DNA from: Nannocystis sp. | GTDB lineage: Bacteria; Myxococcota_A; Polyangia; Nannocystales; Nannocystaceae | Assembly: GCA_016712315.1 (NCBI GenBank) | Contig: JADJRG010000022.1 | Span: 868,001 to 932,000, forward strand | DNA: 64,000 bases | Direction of reading: 5' to 3' | Part shown: in pieces, positions 18,495-28,968 of the stretch | Numbering within the stretch: the first letter of the stretch is position 1 | How the letters are laid out: every line of letters starts with the position of its first letter | The notes under the pieces: model-generated | Seen by the model: only the letters and a program-made list of their open reading frames with translations | Database searches by the model: none | What the model was told of the DNA's origin: nothing | Made by a program: the position numbers and the translations under genes

Positions 18495-20722
18495 CCGCCT
18501 CCGCTCCTGGCCTGCGCGGCCGCGCCTCGATCGCCCTCGTCGTCCTCGAGCAGCCGCAGCACCCCATCATAGTCGAAGCACTGGGCCGCCGACTCGATCG
18601 CGCGGGCCACCTCCGGCGCCGCCGCCGCGATCTCCGCCGCGAGCGCCGTCATTCCGGCCGGATCGGCCGCCAGCGCCGCCCCGCGCGCCGCCTCACGCCA
18701 GCGCGCCGGCAGGCGCCGGGCCCCCTCCTTCGCCGCCGCCTCGATCTCCACCTGTCCTTGTGAATAGGTGAACTTCAGCGGCAAGTGTCGTGACATCGCC
18801 CCCAGGATCTCGCGCTCGCGGAACGGCTTCGCGACGAAGTCGACGCAGCCCGCCTCGCGCATCCGCGCCCGGTCGTCCTCGAAGACGTTCGCCGAGAGGG
18901 CCACGATCACCGCCGCGGCGCCGGTCGGCGACGCCTTGATGATCCTCGTCGCCTCGATCCCGTCCATCACCGGCATCCGGATGTCCATCCAGATGAGGTC
19001 GGGGCGCCAGCTCGCCGCGATCTCCACCGCCTCGGCCCCGTCGATCGCCTCACGCACGTCGAAGCCGAGCGGACGCAGCAGGCGCACCAGCACCTCCCGG
19101 TTGCGCGCGCCGTCCTCGACCACCAAGATCCGCCAGCGCGGCTGCCCTGGCGCCAGCCCCACCGGCATCGGCGGCGGCGCCTCCTCCTCCCCTCGGCTGC
19201 CCCCGGCGATCGCCCCGACGTTCACCTCGAAGCTGAAGACCGAGCCGCGGCCGAGCGCCGAGCGCACCGTGATCTCTCCGCCCATCAGGCGCACAAACTG
19301 TTGGCTGATCGACAGCCCCAGCCCGGTCCCCTCCGGCGCGTGCCGCCCGCTCCCAGTCTGCTCGAACGGCTTGAACAGGCGGTGCTGCTCCTCAGCCGCG
19401 ATCCCGCGGCCGCTGTCCTCGACCTCGAAGCGCAGCACGTGGACCCGCTCGCCCGCGCGGACGCTCCCGCGCAGCGTGACCCCCCCCGCGTCGGTGAATT
19501 TGATCGCGTTGCTGAGCAGGTTGAGGATCACCTGCCGCAGCTTCGCCGAGTCCCCCATCACCGCCCGCGGCAGGTCGGGCGCGAGCGTCACCGCCAGGTG
19601 CAGCCCCTTCTCGCGCGCCCGCAGCCGGAGCATGTCCTCGAGGTCATACAAGAGCCGATGCAGATCGAAGCTGCGCTCATTCAGCGTCATCCTGCCGGCC
19701 TCGATCTTCGACATCTCGAGGACGTCATTGATCAGGCTGAGCAAGTGCTCGCCGCTGCGGTTGATCACCTCCAGGTGCTCGTTCTGCTCGTGGCTGAGCC
19801 CTGGGCCGCGGATCAGGAGCTGAGCGAAGCCCAGGATCGCGTTCAGCGGCGTCCGCAGCTCGTGGCTCATGTTCGCCAGGAAGACGCTCTTCGCCCGGTT
19901 CGCCGCCTCGGCCGCCTCGACCGCGCGCAGCCGGGCGAGCTCCGCCCGCTTCAGGTCGGTGATGTCGCGTGAGATCGTCGCATATCCGACCAGCTCGCCC
20001 GTCTCCGAGCGGATCACCGTGATCACCTGCGACACCGGGATCTCGGTCCCGTCGGTGTGCCAGAGGAACATCTCACCCAACCACGAGCCGTGCTGCCGCA
20101 CGTACGGGAAGATCTCCGTGATCAAGCGCTCGTAGTCGCGCGGCGCCTGGAGGTCCGCCACCTGGAGGCTCATCGGCTCCTCGCCCCCTCGCCCGACCAG
20201 CGCCATCCCGGCGGGGTTCACATACAAGATCCGCCCCTCGCGATCGGCCAGCGCCACGAAGTCGCTGGTGTTCTCGAGCACCGCCGCCAACGAGCGCAGT
20301 CGGGCGAGCAGCCGCGCCTGCTCGCTCGCCGCGCCCACCTCCCGCTGAACGGGGCGCGCCACCACGACCCGCACGTCCCCCTCGATCCGCAGCGCCACCT
20401 CGACCGCGAGCAGCGCCCCCTCCGCGCTCCGCAGCGCGCCCACCCCGCGCCACGGCTCACCGCGGCGCAGCGCCGCCAGCGCCTCGCCCGCGAGCATCGC
20501 CTCGGCGCCGCGGCCGATCATCGCGTCGCCGCGATCGCGGCCCAGCAGCGCCAGCCCCGCGGGGTTCACCGCGAGGATCACCCCTGCCCGATCGCAGCGC
20601 GCGATCAAGTCTGAAGCCGCGGCGATCGCCCCCTCCGCGGCCGCGAGCGCCGCCTCGAGCCGCGCGAGCTCGAGCGCCGCCGCCTCGTTCCACTCAAGCG
20701 ATCGCCGGTCGAGGTGCACCAC
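18491..20722 (-). CDS. Hybrid sensor histidine kinase with PAS domains and receiver
   Basis: A 743-residue soluble hybrid kinase with no membrane segment visible. Order: two PAS-type sensor domains (about 30-125 and 145-260, the second ending GYATISRDITDLKRAE), then HisKA with His287 in MSHELRTPLNAILGF. An HATPase_c domain follows (NLLSNAIKFTDAGG, DSGRGI, GTGLGLSISQQFV), then a receiver with ILVVED and phospho-acceptor Asp in LIWMDIRMPVMDG. A helical tail of about 100 residues follows and could be an HPt-like segment, but I see no clear HPt His motif. Start is GTG 20722, with TATCCT 20 bases upstream. Coupled to the cyclase gene by a 4-base overlap; phosphotransfer to the cyclase receiver is the likely role. 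Confidence 0.93.
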   Translation of the reverse strand: MVHLDRRSLEWNEAAALELARLEAALAAAEGAIAAASDLIARCDRAGVILAVNPAGLALLGRDRGDAMIGRGAEAMLAGEALAALRRGEPWRGVGALRSAEGALLAVEVALRIEGDVRVVVARPVQREVGAASEQARLLARLRSLAAVLENTSDFVALADREGRILYVNPAGMALVGRGGEEPMSLQVADLQAPRDYERLITEIFPYVRQHGSWLGEMFLWHTDGTEIPVSQVITVIRSETGELVGYATISRDITDLKRAELARLRAVEAAEAANRAKSVFLANMSHELRTPLNAILGFAQLLIRGPGLSHEQNEHLEVINRSGEHLLSLINDVLEMSKIEAGRMTLNERSFDLHRLLYDLEDMLRLRAREKGLHLAVTLAPDLPRAVMGDSAKLRQVILNLLSNAIKFTDAGGVTLRGSVRAGERVHVLRFEVEDSGRGIAAEEQHRLFKPFEQTGSGRHAPEGTGLGLSISQQFVRLMGGEITVRSALGRGSVFSFEVNVGAIAGGSRGEEEAPPPMPVGLAPGQPRWRILVVEDGARNREVLVRLLRPLGFDVREAIDGAEAVEIAASWRPDLIWMDIRMPVMDGIEATRIIKASPTGAAAVIVALSANVFEDDRARMREAGCVDFVAKPFREREILGAMSRHLPLKFTYSQGQVEIEAAAKEGARRLPARWREAARGAALAADPAGMTALAAEIAAAAPEVARAIESAAQCFDYDGVLRLLEDDEGDRGAAAQARSGGG

Positions 20723-20911
20723 GCAGCATCCAGCCGCCGATCAGGATAGCCCCCGAGCGCGCGCCTGAGCAAGGATCCTCGCCCGCGCCCGCACGCGCCA
20801 AAACCCCCGCCAAACGGCCTAGAGACGCATCCGCGGACGCCCGAGCGCACCACAGGGAGCGCGCCTGCTGTGCTAGATCCGAGGCCACACCGCCTCGGCC
20901 GGCGACCTGCG

Positions 20912-21841
20912 ATGAGCCTCGTCACCCCGCTCCTGCTCCTCCTCGTCGCCGGACCATCGGCGCTACCGCCGGATGAAGAGCCCCCTGAGGCCCCGCGCCT
21001 GGTGGATCAGCCGCCGCCGACCCCGCCGCGTGACAGCGACCGAGACGGCCTCAGCGACGCCCTCGAGCGGACGATCAACACCGACCCGTTGGATCCCGAC
21101 ACCGACAACGACGGCGTCCCCGACGGCCTCGAAGATCGCAACCAGGACGGCGTCGTCGACCCAGGCGAGTCCAACCCGCGGGTCCCTGGCCTCTTCCCTG
21201 GTCGCGCCCCTCACATCCCCGAGCCGCTCGTCTTCGACCTCGTACGCGGCCTCGACGCCCGCCGCGGCGAGCTCGAGGTCAACACCCTCGGCCGGATCAA
21301 CCTCCGCACCGGCCGCTTCTACTGGGCGCCCGAGCTCGAGTGGGCCTTCGCGAAGGGTCACGCCGTCGAGCTCGAGCTGCCGATGCTCAACCGCGAGCTC
21401 CAATCGATCAAGGTCGCCCTCCAAGGCGCCTTCCCCACGCCGGGGCGCCCCCGCGTGGTCCACGGCTGGCAGGCCTTCACCGACGTCTCGCTCGCCGACG
21501 GCCGCCCTGACGGCGTCCTCCTCTACCTCTTCGGCCACCGCCTCTCCCGACGCGCCTCGATCCTCACGATGCTCGGCGGCGCCGCCCCGCTGAGCCGCCT
21601 CGGCCGCCGCGGCGGCGCCGTGCTCCACAACGCGGCCGTCTTCTTCGACGCCGCCGAGTGGTCTACCCTCGGCCTCGAGACCAACCTCGAGATCGACCTA
21701 CGCGGCGACTGGCGCCTCGCCATCTACCCTCAGGCGCACTTCCAAGCGAGCAAGCGCCTGCGCCTCCAGCTCGCCCCAGGCGTCGGCCTCACGACCAACA
21801 CCGTCACCCCCCTCGCCGCCTTCCGCTTGATCCTCGAGTAG
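20912..21841 (+). CDS. Secreted TSP3-repeat / beta-rich envelope protein
   Basis: A 309-residue protein from ATG 20912, with a short hydrophobic signal (MSLVTPLLLLLVAGPSA). After a Pro-rich linker comes a calcium-binding thrombospondin-3-like stretch: DSDRDGLSDALE, DPLDPDTDNDGVPDGLED and NQDGVVDPGESN. The remaining 210 residues alternate short hydrophobic and polar stretches (RINLRTGRFYWAPELEWAF, DWRLAIYPQAHFQASKRLR) and end in the aromatic/hydrophobic pattern AFRLILE. That suggests an outer-membrane beta-barrel or beta-sandwich. TSP3 plus beta domain is common in Gram-negative envelopes. Function unknown. Confidence 0.75.
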   Translation: MSLVTPLLLLLVAGPSALPPDEEPPEAPRLVDQPPPTPPRDSDRDGLSDALERTINTDPLDPDTDNDGVPDGLEDRNQDGVVDPGESNPRVPGLFPGRAPHIPEPLVFDLVRGLDARRGELEVNTLGRINLRTGRFYWAPELEWAFAKGHAVELELPMLNRELQSIKVALQGAFPTPGRPRVVHGWQAFTDVSLADGRPDGVLLYLFGHRLSRRASILTMLGGAAPLSRLGRRGGAVLHNAAVFFDAAEWSTLGLETNLEIDLRGDWRLAIYPQAHFQASKRLRLQLAPGVGLTTNTVTPLAAFRLILE

Positions 21842-21970
21842 CCGGGGGGGGGCGCGCGAATGAGCTTGCGCACCTGTCCATGAAGACTCCGAAGTTGCAG
21901 TGACGACGGCGCTCAGCGAACGTGCGAAACTCCACCCGCGCCCCGGCCGCGGTGCTCTCCCGAGTGATCC

Positions 21971-24289
<2,319 letters not shown>

Positions 24290-24290
24290 A

Positions 24291-24339
24291 GCGACGAAGC
24301 GACCACCAGCGCCGCGCGGTGCTGGTGGTCGCGCGTCGC
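24291..24339. terminator. Long perfect hairpin between convergent genes
   Basis: Inner stem GCGACCACCAGC (24299-24310) pairs perfectly with GCTGGTGGTCGC (24321-24332) across a 10-base loop. An outer GCGACG/CGTCGC stem (24291-24296 and 24334-24339) extends it. It fills the gap between the DUF4388 stop and the S46 peptidase stop, so it could terminate both. There is no T-tract on either side. Confidence 0.65.
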
Positions 24340-24341
24340 CG

Positions 24342-26633
24342 CTACTCGATCGCCGGCGTCACGCCCATCTCGCGGAGCAAGTGATCGGCGCCGTCGACCG
24401 CGTCCATCAGCCACAGCGTGTAGCGGATATCCACGTGGATCGACCGCGTGATCTCCGGCATGAACAGCCAGTCGCTCGCCATCGCCTCGTAGTTGCCGTC
24501 AAAGACCACGCCGACCAGCTCGCCGCGCGAGTTCAGCGTCGCCGAGCCTGAGTTTCCGCCGGTGATGTCCAGATCCGCCAAGAAGTTCACCGGCACCTCG
24601 CCCAGCGCCGCGTCGACGTACGGGCCGAAGCGCCGCGCCCGCGCCGCGTCCAGCACCCGCTGCGGCGCCGCGAACGGCTCCGTGCCGGTGTGCTTCGCCA
24701 CCATCTCGGAGAGCGCCGTGAACGGCCGATACAGCGGCGCCCCAGCGCGAGGCCGGTAGCCCCGGACTGTCCCATAGGTCACCCGCAGCGTCGAGTTCGC
24801 GTCTGGCGCGATCTCCGCGCTCGAGAACTTCTGCAGCGCCTCGATGTACCGCGGACGCAGCGCCGACATCGCCCCTTGCCGCGCCTCCCGCTCCTTCGTC
24901 AGCGCCTCACCTTGGCCGCGCAGCGCCAGCGCCAGGCGGATGAACGGGTCCTTGCTCGACTTGAGCTGCGCCGGCGTCGCCTTCTTCAGCAGCCGCACCC
25001 GCTCCTCCACCGACCCCAGCTTCGTCCCCTTGTACAGCCGATCGAGCGCCTTCTCGATCGCCGCTGCATCGACCGCCCCCTTGCCGACCACCAGATCCAA
25101 CGCGAGCGGCCGATCCGCCGCCGGCAGCGCCGCCGCGCGGGTCAAGAACAGCGACATCACCGCCCGATCCAGCGCCGGATCGTAGGCCTTCTCGATCGCC
25201 ACCATCGACTGCTCGAGCTCCGCTTGGTCGCGCTCTTGATACCCAGCGGCCCGCTGCGCGTCCGGCTTCTTGCGCTCATCGGCCATCTTCACGATCACCT
25301 CCGCCGCGCGGATGAGCTGCGAAGCCCGCACGATCTCATCGTGGGCCATATCGCGCTCGCGGGTCTTCACGCCCGCCGCGTTCAGCGCCTGGATCTGCGC
25401 CAGCACATCCCCATAGAGCGCCTTGCGGTCGGGATCTCCGTCGATCCAGGCCTGCAACGCCGCCTCCCCGCGCACCCGCTCCTCTGCCAGCTTGCCCTTC
25501 ACCAGCCCGTCGAGCATGCCCTTAAAATTCGTCTGGTAGTTATTCAGGCCGCGCAGCCGCGGCGCCGCCTTGATCGCCACGTCTGGCCGATCCTTGCCCG
25601 CCGCCTCGAGCACCGCGATGTACTCCCCGTACATCTTGATCTGCCGCGGGTAGTACCACTCCGCCGCCTCCAGCGCCTCGCCCGCGGTCTTCAGCCGCGA
25701 GGTGCGCCCCGGATACCCCGCCACCATCACGAACTCCCCCGGCTTCACCGAGCCCGTCGCCACCTTGAGCGAGTGCGGCGGCGCGTACGGCTTGTTCTCC
25801 GGCGAGAAGTCCGCCGGCTGCCCATCCGCGCCGACATACGCGCGGAGGAACGAGAAGTCGCCTGTATGCCGCGGCCACCGCCAGTTGTCGATCTCCCCGC
25901 CGAACACCCCGATCCCCGCGTGCGGCGCGTACACCAAGCGGATATCGCGGAGCTCGAGCTGCTCGATCTGGAAGAAGCGAGCGCCCTCGTAGAAGCTCGC
26001 CACCTGGCAGCGCGTCCCCGCCTTCCCGGCCTCGCACGCGCTCACCAGCGCCTTCTTCCGCTCGCCGATCTGCTTGTACCGCTCGCCCGGATCCTTCACC
26101 GACTCGAGCCCACCGAGCACCTGCGAGCTCACGTCCGTGAACGATCGCGTCACGAACACCCGCGCCAGCGGCCCCCCCGAGAGCTCCTCCGCGCGCGTCT
26201 TCGCCAAGTAGCCGTCGACGAGCAGGTTCGACGCGGGCGTCGAGCTCTCCTGCAGGTAGCGGGTCACGCAGTGGTGGTTGGTGATGATCAGCCCGTCTGG
26301 CGAGACAAACGACGCCGAACAGCCGCCGAGGCTGACCACCGCGCCGAGCGGGAACGCCGTCGGCTCCGTCAACACGGCGGGATCCATCCCCCACCCCGCG
26401 CGCTTCAGCGAGTCCGCCTGCGCCGCGAGCTGTGAAGGCATCCACATCCCCCCTGGGTTCTCAAAGCCGCCGGCGGCCGGCGCCGTCGTAGTCGTCGCTC
26501 CGCCTTCGACCCCGCCATCGGCGGTCGGCGGCTGCGGCTCTGGGTTCGTCCCCCCGGAGCAAGCGAGCGTCAGCGAGACAAGAGCGGCGACGAGGACACG
26601 AGAGACAGCCCGGGATTGTTTACAGGCGCGCAT
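24342..26633 (-). CDS. S46 family dipeptidyl-peptidase lipoprotein (DPP7-like)
   Basis: A 763-residue serine exopeptidase that removes N-terminal dipeptides from peptides in the periplasm or at the surface. ATG 26633 gives a lipoprotein signal (lipobox LTLAC, Cys25). The S46 fold is clear: FENPGGMWMPSQL, AVVSLGGCSASFVSPDGLII with TNHHC (catalytic His), and the catalytic Ser in DITGGNSGSATLN. The residue 18 positions after that Ser, which sets S1 specificity, is Gly (VVFDGN), as in DPP7 (hydrophobic P1), not Arg as in DPP11. Length matches the family (about 710-780). It likely supports growth on protein and peptides. Confidence 0.93.
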   Translation of the reverse strand: MRACKQSRAVSRVLVAALVSLTLACSGGTNPEPQPPTADGGVEGGATTTTAPAAGGFENPGGMWMPSQLAAQADSLKRAGWGMDPAVLTEPTAFPLGAVVSLGGCSASFVSPDGLIITNHHCVTRYLQESSTPASNLLVDGYLAKTRAEELSGGPLARVFVTRSFTDVSSQVLGGLESVKDPGERYKQIGERKKALVSACEAGKAGTRCQVASFYEGARFFQIEQLELRDIRLVYAPHAGIGVFGGEIDNWRWPRHTGDFSFLRAYVGADGQPADFSPENKPYAPPHSLKVATGSVKPGEFVMVAGYPGRTSRLKTAGEALEAAEWYYPRQIKMYGEYIAVLEAAGKDRPDVAIKAAPRLRGLNNYQTNFKGMLDGLVKGKLAEERVRGEAALQAWIDGDPDRKALYGDVLAQIQALNAAGVKTRERDMAHDEIVRASQLIRAAEVIVKMADERKKPDAQRAAGYQERDQAELEQSMVAIEKAYDPALDRAVMSLFLTRAAALPAADRPLALDLVVGKGAVDAAAIEKALDRLYKGTKLGSVEERVRLLKKATPAQLKSSKDPFIRLALALRGQGEALTKEREARQGAMSALRPRYIEALQKFSSAEIAPDANSTLRVTYGTVRGYRPRAGAPLYRPFTALSEMVAKHTGTEPFAAPQRVLDAARARRFGPYVDAALGEVPVNFLADLDITGGNSGSATLNSRGELVGVVFDGNYEAMASDWLFMPEITRSIHVDIRYTLWLMDAVDGADHLLREMGVTPAIE

Positions 26634-26783
26634 GTGCTCGAGGCGTAACAGATCTCGGCGCCGCGGGGCGCATGAATCACCGCGGCTCGCCTTGAGCCCA
26701 CGCACCTCCGTCGCCGCCGAGTCGGTGAAACCAACCGCCATCCGTGAAACCAACCGGCGACCTCGCCTCCGCCGCCCGAGTGG

Positions 26784-26789
26784 TACCCT
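26784..26789 (+). promoter_or_regulatory. -10-like TACCCT, 8 bases before GTG 26798
   Basis: TACCCT then GCGCGGGC then GTG. It supports a leaderless GTG start for the lipid kinase and excludes the in-frame ATG at 26744, which lies upstream of the element. Confidence 0.5.
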
Positions 26790-26797
26790 GCGCGGGC

Positions 26798-27841
26798 GTG
26801 TCGCGGCTCCGCTGCTCCCTCCTCGTCGGCAACCCGACCGCCCGAACCGGCAAGGCCGCGGCGGCGATCAGCCGCGCGATGGTCGCGCTCGAGCGAGCCC
26901 GCCTCTACCCTGAGTTCTTCCCCACCCTCCCGCGAGGCGCCACGGTCGCCGCCCTCGCCGATCGCCTCGAGATCGGCGACGTCGCCCGCGTCGTCTACCT
27001 CGGCGGCGACGGCACCTTCGCCGAGACCGCCAAGGGCATCATCCTCGCCCGCGAGCGCACCGGCCTCGACGTCCCCCTGGGCATGATGCCGATGGGGACC
27101 GCCAACGACCAAGGCCGCTCCTTCGGCGTCGCCGCTGGGATCAAGGCGATCGAGCGCAACGTCCAGATCATCGCCGACGGCATCGAGTCTTGGCTCGACG
27201 TCGGCCGCGTCCAGGCCTTCGCTGAGGCCGGCGACGAGCTCGCGCAGGATCTCTGGTTTGACAGCTGGGGCGTCGGCCTCTCCGCCCAGATCCTCGCCAA
27301 GCGCAACCGCGATCGCGACCTCATCGCCCACGTGCCGCTGCTCCGCCAGATCTACCGCGACAAGGTCATCTACCTCCGCGCCGGCCTCTCTAGCTACCTC
27401 CGCACGCTGGTCGGCCGCTCCCGCTTCGCCGCCGCGATCACCATCGACGGCGTATGTCACGAGTACGAGGGCGTCACCGACATCGTCATCAAGGGCACCG
27501 CGCTCTTCGGAGGCGACTGGATCTTCGCCCCTGACGGCAAGCCAGACGACGGCCGCTTTGAGGTCGTCGTCATGCGCGGCCACGCCGACTGGGCCGCTGC
27601 CACCATCACCGCTCACAAGCGCAACCCCGTCACCCGCGACGACCTCGCCGTCCTCGGCTTACCGGCCGCCGAGGTCCCCTCTGGCCGCGAGATCGACGTC
27701 CGCGTCTTCCGCTCCCCGCGTCACCACCGCCTCTACGCGCAGCTCGACGGGGAGGAGTTCCTCGCCGCCGATCACTATCGCATCGAGAACCTCTTCCACC
27801 ACCTCCGCGTCATCGTGCCCGCCGACCCGCGCTGCATCTGA
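26798..27841 (+). CDS. Diacylglycerol/sphingolipid-type lipid kinase
   Basis: A 347-residue lipid kinase of the DAGK catalytic family (YegS/DgkB/sphingosine-kinase-like), which phosphorylates a lipid hydroxyl using ATP. The nucleotide-binding block is VYLGGDGTFAETAKGII (GGDGT motif) and the second conserved block is MGTANDQGRSFGVAAG. The N-terminus LLVGNPTARTGKAA is the usual family start, and the C-terminus ends in the typical LDGEEF beta strand. GTG 26798 is chosen from homology and from the -10-like TACCCT just upstream. The acceptor lipid is unknown. The next gene begins 38 bases downstream on the same strand. Confidence 0.92.
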   Translation: MSRLRCSLLVGNPTARTGKAAAAISRAMVALERARLYPEFFPTLPRGATVAALADRLEIGDVARVVYLGGDGTFAETAKGIILARERTGLDVPLGMMPMGTANDQGRSFGVAAGIKAIERNVQIIADGIESWLDVGRVQAFAEAGDELAQDLWFDSWGVGLSAQILAKRNRDRDLIAHVPLLRQIYRDKVIYLRAGLSSYLRTLVGRSRFAAAITIDGVCHEYEGVTDIVIKGTALFGGDWIFAPDGKPDDGRFEVVVMRGHADWAAATITAHKRNPVTRDDLAVLGLPAAEVPSGREIDVRVFRSPRHHRLYAQLDGEEFLAADHYRIENLFHHLRVIVPADPRCI

Positions 27842-27879
27842 AGCGGAGCAAGCGCCCCCTTGCCGCCCTCTAGGCGCTC

Positions 27880-28908
27880 ATGTCACCTTGGATCGCCGAG
27901 ATGCTGCGCCTGCGACTCTGCCACCTCATCCTCGCCCCGCTGCTCCTCAGCGGCTGCTCCGAGGACACCTCTGAGCAGATCAAGGGCGCCCTCGAGGAGC
28001 GCCTACGCGAGCAGCTGAGCGAGCGCAAGGCCGCGCCGCCGCCGCCGCCGCGGATCAGCGAGACCACCCTGCCCCAGCTCCTCGCCAACAAGCTCGGCCT
28101 CTACGGCGAGTGCATCGGCGCCACCGAGCCGCGCGTACGAGCCGCCCAAGAGGGCGTAGCCGCGCTCTTCGACGGCAAGGGAGCCCTCCGTCCAGCGCCG
28201 CCCGCGCTCACCGTCATCGCCGACGCCTTTTTGGAGAAGTGCGTCAAGGCCGACCGCGAAGGCCCGCTGCTCCAACCCCCACAGCCGCGCCTCGAGGCCG
28301 CGCAGGCCGCCTACACGCAGGCGCTCCAGGGGCACCACGCGCTCCTCCTCGAGCTCCGCGAGCTCGTCATCGCGAGCCCGCCGCCCGCGGATCGCGCCGA
28401 CCGAGCCGTCACCCTGCGCGACCAACTCGGCGCGGCGCTGCTCCGCTGGCAGGAGGCGCGTGATCACCTCGGCGCCGCCATCGACGAAGCGCAGGGAGAG
28501 ATCGACCAAGCCACCCTCGCGCAGATCGAAGCCCGCAGCGGCCGCGGCCTCGAGCACGCCTGCCGCACCCTCGTGATCCGAGCCCGACCGCTGGTCCGCT
28601 GCATCAGCGCAGAGGGCGACCCCTCCGCCTGCGAATCGAGCTTCTTTGAGCTCGAGCAGTCGCACGGCGAGCTCCACGCCCAGCTCGCCGCGGCGCAGGC
28701 TGCGGGCGGGGCCACCTACTTCTGGCTCGATACGTTCATGCTCAGCGCCGACGACCTCTACGCGAGCGCACGCGACTTCATGAAGCAGGTCCGCGGCGGC
28801 GCCGCTACGTCTGCCGGCCGCACCAAGGTCCTCGACGAATTCGCCGACCTACTCCACGACTCCGCCAAGCTGAACTTCGGCATCAAATCCCCGCCGCCCG
28901 CCCCCTGA
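27880..28908 (+). CDS. Helical lipoprotein, DUF3829-like, function unknown
   Basis: A 342-residue predicted lipoprotein with lipobox LLSGC (Cys26; an alternative ATG at 27901 gives a tighter 19-residue signal peptide). The mature protein is almost all helical, rich in Ala, Leu, Glu and Arg, with a KLGLYGECIG segment near residue 70 and scattered Cys that could pair. The layout (lipoprotein, YxxC near the start, long helices) recalls the DUF3829/YiiG family, but I am not sure. It lies downstream of the lipid kinase and ends at a hairpin shared with the convergent OmpA-like gene. Confidence 0.7.
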   Translation: MSPWIAEMLRLRLCHLILAPLLLSGCSEDTSEQIKGALEERLREQLSERKAAPPPPPRISETTLPQLLANKLGLYGECIGATEPRVRAAQEGVAALFDGKGALRPAPPALTVIADAFLEKCVKADREGPLLQPPQPRLEAAQAAYTQALQGHHALLLELRELVIASPPPADRADRAVTLRDQLGAALLRWQEARDHLGAAIDEAQGEIDQATLAQIEARSGRGLEHACRTLVIRARPLVRCISAEGDPSACESSFFELEQSHGELHAQLAAAQAAGGATYFWLDTFMLSADDLYASARDFMKQVRGGAATSAGRTKVLDEFADLLHDSAKLNFGIKSPPPAP

Positions 28909-28915
28909 TCGACCG

Positions 28916-28943
28916 CGGCGCCGTCGCCCGAACGACGACGCCG
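28916..28943. terminator. Hairpin between convergent genes
   Basis: CGGCG-C-CGTCG (28916-28926) pairs with CGACG-A-CGCCG (28933-28943), ten pairs with one C/A mismatch and a six-base loop. It lies between the stops at 28908 (+) and 28969 (-). No T-tract. Confidence 0.5.
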
Positions 28944-28968
28944 AAGCGGGCCCAACGCCCGACAATGA

